Origin: Actinidia chinensis
Taxonomy: Eukaryota; Streptophyta; Magnoliopsida; Ericales; Actinidiaceae
Assembly: GCA_009663005.1 (NCBI GenBank)
Contig: CM018901.1
Location: 10,553,997 to 10,563,996, forward strand
Length of the DNA stretch: 10,000 bases
Reading direction: 5' to 3'
Positions 7,458 through 10,000 of the stretch are shown in pieces. The position numbers and the translations under genes were made by a program. The notes below the pieces were generated by a model that saw only the letters and a program-made list of their open reading frames with translations, ran no database searches and had not been told where the DNA came from. Each line of letters opens with the position of its first letter. Positions within the stretch are counted from its first letter, which is position 1.

Positions 7458-7815
7458 GAGAGCCTTGACAAATGGTCAGCTAACTATAATTTTCGCCCCT
7501 TTCCTTATCTCTGATCTCATATTAAATTCTTGTAGTAACAGAAATCCACTAATGAGTCGTGGTTTTGCACGGGTTTAGTCAAAGGTACTTTACTGCTGAA
7601 TGATCAGTATATCTAATAACAAGTGTCCACCAAGTTCTGACCTAAACTTATCGATGCAAAACCACAGCAAGCAATTTCTTTTTCAGTGGTGGTAATAGTT
7701 CAATTGATCATTCATTAAGTGTCTTGTTAGCATAGTATAATGACATGGGGTTTCTTTCTCTACTTTGCCCCACAACAGCTCCCACTGGCATACTAATCAC
7801 TCGCATCACACATCA
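7458..7815 (-). pseudogene. pol: RNase H domain of pol
   Basis: RNase H degrades the RNA of the RNA/DNA hybrid during reverse transcription. The minus strand shows FELMCDASD (CDASD at 7796-7810, carrying the first catalytic Asp), then SYYANKTLNE-like and TEKELLAVV-like words, YTDHSAVKYL near 7581-7610 with a catalytic Asp, RLISGFLLLQEFN-like residues, and ADHLSRL at 7459-7481, the usual end of the domain. Order and spacing match the RNase H of Ty3/gypsy pol. A stop directly follows CDASD and further frame changes occur, for instance between DHS and KYL. The short plus-strand open frame at 7390-7578 is a shadow. Confidence 0.85.
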
Positions 7816-8840
7816 GCTCAAAAGGTCGAGACCATCCGGTGTTCGATAATTGGTGCGGTGGTGAGAAAGACCCTTAAGTTTTACAAAGGCTTCTTTGACA
7901 TTGTGGTGGTCCTCAAACGGTCATCTAATGAAACCAAGTGACACAAGGGTCTCAAGATAAGCACTAAACCCCTCAATGAAGCGACGATAAATTCGGCATG
8001 CCCTAAAAAGATCTAATAATCTTCACACACCTAGTGATATTAGATGTTTGAATCATTCGACTTTTGCTTTATCTACCTTTATCCCTTTGCTAGACACAAT
8101 AATGCCCCATAATTAAACCTTGCGTTACCATGACATGGACACTTCCTCACAATTTAAAAACCAAGTGATTTCTTCAGCATCTCTTCAAAACACACTCTAA
8201 ATGCTCTAAGCATGATTCAAAACTTATCCCCATACACCGAGAAATCTTCCATGAATACCTCAGGATCTTTTCAACCATGGGTTGCCTAAAATTACAATCA
8301 TGCACCTTGAAAAGTGGTCTGGTGCATTGCACTAGCCCGAAGAGGCATTCCTCCGATAGGCATAAGTGCCCAAAGCGGCATTAATGTGGTCTTATCTTAT
8401 CCTTCTAAAGCGACCCACGTCAAAGCTGATTGTACCCATAGTACCCATCTAAAATAATATATGCTCGGCCCGCAACACGCTCTAAGACTTTGTCCAAAAA
8501 AGGGGTGATGAAAGGTCTTTCCTAGTAGCAGCATTCAACTTTCTCACTTTCTGTAATCGTGCAACATTCGCCAACCCGTTTGGGACTCTAGTTGGCACTA
8601 GCTCATTATGCTCTTCTTTACCAACCACCGTTAACCTGACCCCAAACCCCCGACTTTCTTTAGGATACTTGGGTTGGACTCAACCCACTTAGAATCAGAA
8701 TACGGTATATGATACCCGCATCACCGATTTCGCACCTCTGCTCTAACAGCCTCTTCAATTGGGGTTTAAACGCCTTTGCATTTGCACGCACATGTTTTAG
8801 ACCCATCCTCTTCCAAATAAATACTATGAGTGCACATGAT
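7816..8840 (-). pseudogene. pol: Reverse transcriptase domain of pol
   Basis: Reverse transcriptase copies the element RNA into DNA. It starts after CTHSIYLEED (8805-8834), continues with AEVRN and IPYSDSKWV, a LPFGLCNAP-equivalent split between frames near 8290-8350, and the active site as EVFMEDFSVYGD (ED at 8244-8249) just before a stop. Later come IYRRFIEGFSAYLE (about 7970-8010), equal to the GFYRRFI block, and DHHNVKEAFVKLKG (about 7885-7925), the connection to RNase H. The first residue of the catalytic pair is Glu where relatives have Asp (FMDDF). Many stops and frameshifts make it non-functional. Length and order of blocks are normal for gypsy reverse transcriptase. Confidence 0.88.
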
Positions 8841-9435
8841 TGGACTATACCGTGAAGATCTGTTATTGCCCAACCTAATGCTTCTTTGCCTCTTAAGTAA
8901 TTTTCAACATTATTCCTCTTGACCTTTCAGTTAGGCCTAGAGGATATGACAACAGGGTAAGACTCACTCTCCAAGAACTATACTTACGTGTAAGATGCAC
9001 AGGTTTTCCTTTTCAAATTGGTGGTTTTCTTCAGATGAAATAGTTTTAACTACACTTGGTGCAGAGTTCAAAATTGGGGTTCAATACCCACATGGCAAGA
9101 CATACTACTCTCTTTACGCCGACAATAGATGCATCCTAAAACTTACACTTTCGGATTCCAATTGGTCATGAGGCTCACTCCAACTAAGCTCTCTCAATCA
9201 AATCTTCCATGAACTCACGATCCACAGCTCTTAATGATTGACTCATTGACAATTATTTTCTCAATTTGGTCTATTTCCCCTTCAATTTCTTTACACCCAC
9301 ACTGACAATGTTTTATCTCCAACGTCATATTACCAAAGAAGCTTAAGTAATCCATGCCTGCATGAATAACGGCATTTTGCCGTGACTAGAAATGGTCTTA
9401 CCTAAGATGACAGGAATATAACGTTTTAAGACAAC
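8841..9435 (-). pseudogene. pol: Linker between protease and reverse transcriptase
   Basis: The right-hand part continues the protease fold with ILGRPF-like and VTAKN-like words near 9370-9410, then NMTLEIKHCQ (about 9310-9335) and a frame reading EIEGEIDQIEKIIVNESIIKS (about 9240-9300), typical variable linker following the NMTLE block of this branch. The left part carries ESESYPVVISS (about 8945-8980), a deleted or garbled stretch, then KEALGWAITDLHGI (8846-8887), which leads directly into reverse transcriptase. Frames shift several times. The linker has no catalytic role; it supports the order protease then reverse transcriptase in one polyprotein. Confidence 0.7.
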
Positions 9436-9700
9436 TCACACTCGACAGGTTGAATATCCAGTGTAATGAAATCTATCGGGTAGTACACAACAGTATCGAC
9501 TTGAATAGACATTCCTCGATGATAGGCCCCTCGGGACCTTCACAGAACGATCAGACAACTCAAGTGTAACTCGCGTGGTTTTAGCTCTCCTAAACCGAGG
9601 TTCTTTGTATACGGAATACGGCAACAATTCACTGCTAGAACCTAAATCGATAGAAGTGCTTGATCAATCTTACATCCCCTTATTTACACGAATAGTAGGA
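9436..9700 (-). pseudogene. pol: Retroviral-type aspartic protease domain of gag-pol
   Basis: The protease cuts the element's polyprotein into working enzymes. The minus strand shows the active site as DLGSS (9634-9648), followed in the same open frame by ELLPYSVYKE, TRVTLELSDRSVKVPRG and, after a frame change, residues corresponding to DKFYYPVDFIVLD of relatives. The frame stays open from upstream of the active site to 9436, the longest clean match in the window. DLG in place of the DTG or DSG of many proteases is common in this plant gypsy branch. Immediately upstream is a stop in the IGxxxIDxAL block (near 9670). Confidence 0.87.
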
Positions 9701-10000
9701 ACAACCGGGGTCCTTATACTTCGGCACAGTCTGCATTGGAGAATCGCACTCTGACTCTCATTCTCATTACCCGTCCTCCTTACGGCAATTCCTTTTGACA
9801 GTACAACACCATTCCTTTAAAAATTTTGGCTAAAGAGGGAATCTGTTTAATAGCATCTAACATCGGATATTGATTCCGAACGTTGTTTGAAGACAGCTAA
9901 ATTTCCGAATTTAAGTTTGCTTACTCACTTTTGTCAATCTTTGTGGGAACGGTGCAATGTTTTAAGTCCTCAACAGTAATTTCATTGAACATTTTTGTAA
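9701..10000 (-). pseudogene. gag: C-terminal gag and gag-protease junction (gag continues beyond window)
   Basis: Gag forms the particle that packages element RNA. The minus strand has an open piece at 9780-9863 reading MLDAIKQIPSLAKIFKGM, matching the LLDAIKQVPxYAKFLK block that precedes protease in Athila/Tat gag-pol proteins, and PKYKDPG at 9704-9724, the block just before the protease start. A proline-rich PFPQRL word occurs near 9935-9955. A TAA follows the first piece (9780-9782) and the frames do not join. The zinc knuckle and capsid regions would lie beyond base 10000. Confidence 0.78.

Larger units (their letters stand above)
1..10000 (-). mobile_element. Degenerate Ty3/gypsy LTR retrotransposon, Athila/Tat-like, antisense, 5' end outside window
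   Basis: Reading the minus strand from right to left, recognisable pieces appear in the order gag end, protease, reverse transcriptase, RNase H, integrase, a third gene, polypurine tract and LTR. That order is Ty3/gypsy (RNase H before integrase), and a large gene after integrase is typical of the env-like class such as Athila. Motifs supporting the group are the DLGSS protease site, the CTHSIYLEED block before reverse transcriptase, FMEDFSVYG, and GHRLKPY at the end of integrase. No protein is open for more than a short stretch; frameshifts and stops are spread throughout, so this is an old inactive copy. Bases 5985-7090 belong to a separate nested insertion. The left limit is uncertain because the LTR end was not found. 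Athila rather than Tat is inferred from the third gene's position; most of gag, the primer-binding site and the 5' LTR are not visible. Confidence 0.88.

Overview
The window looks like repeat-rich, AT-rich nuclear DNA of a flowering plant, probably a eudicot. I find no host gene, tRNA, rRNA or CRISPR array, and nothing of prokaryotic type. Almost all of it is one old, heavily mutated Ty3/gypsy LTR retrotransposon lying on the minus strand. The pol motifs and the extra gene downstream of integrase point to the Athila/Tat group, most likely Athila. The evidence is protein motifs that can still be read through many frameshifts and stops, in the order expected for one element.

Read right to left (the element's 5' to 3'): the end of gag and the gag-protease junction (about 9701-10000), protease with a DLGSS active site (9436-9700), a linker (8841-9435), reverse transcriptase (7816-8840), RNase H (7458-7815), the pre-integrase linker and the start of the integrase zinc-binding region (7096-7457), the integrase core and C-terminus (4930-5979), a spacer (4019-4929), a broken third gene in the env-like position with an acidic tail (2895-4018), a non-coding 3' region (1257-2894), a putative polypurine tract (1242-1256), and a 3' LTR starting at 1241 and running leftward to or past the window edge. 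The 5' LTR, primer-binding site and most of gag lie beyond base 10000.

The integrase gene is split by a younger insertion: a solo LTR of 1106 bp at 5985-7090. It starts TG, ends CA, and is flanked by a perfect 5-bp target duplication (TTTAC at 5980-5984 and 7091-7095). This is the cleanest structural call in the window. It shows two rounds of transposition followed by LTR-LTR recombination.

Two less ordinary points are an array of TTCGAA-centred palindromes in the LTR just upstream of its TATA-like box, with related copies between integrase and the third gene, and an apparent deletion in integrase that removes the second half of the zinc-binding domain. All genes here are non-functional relics. 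I do not see an undescribed biological system.
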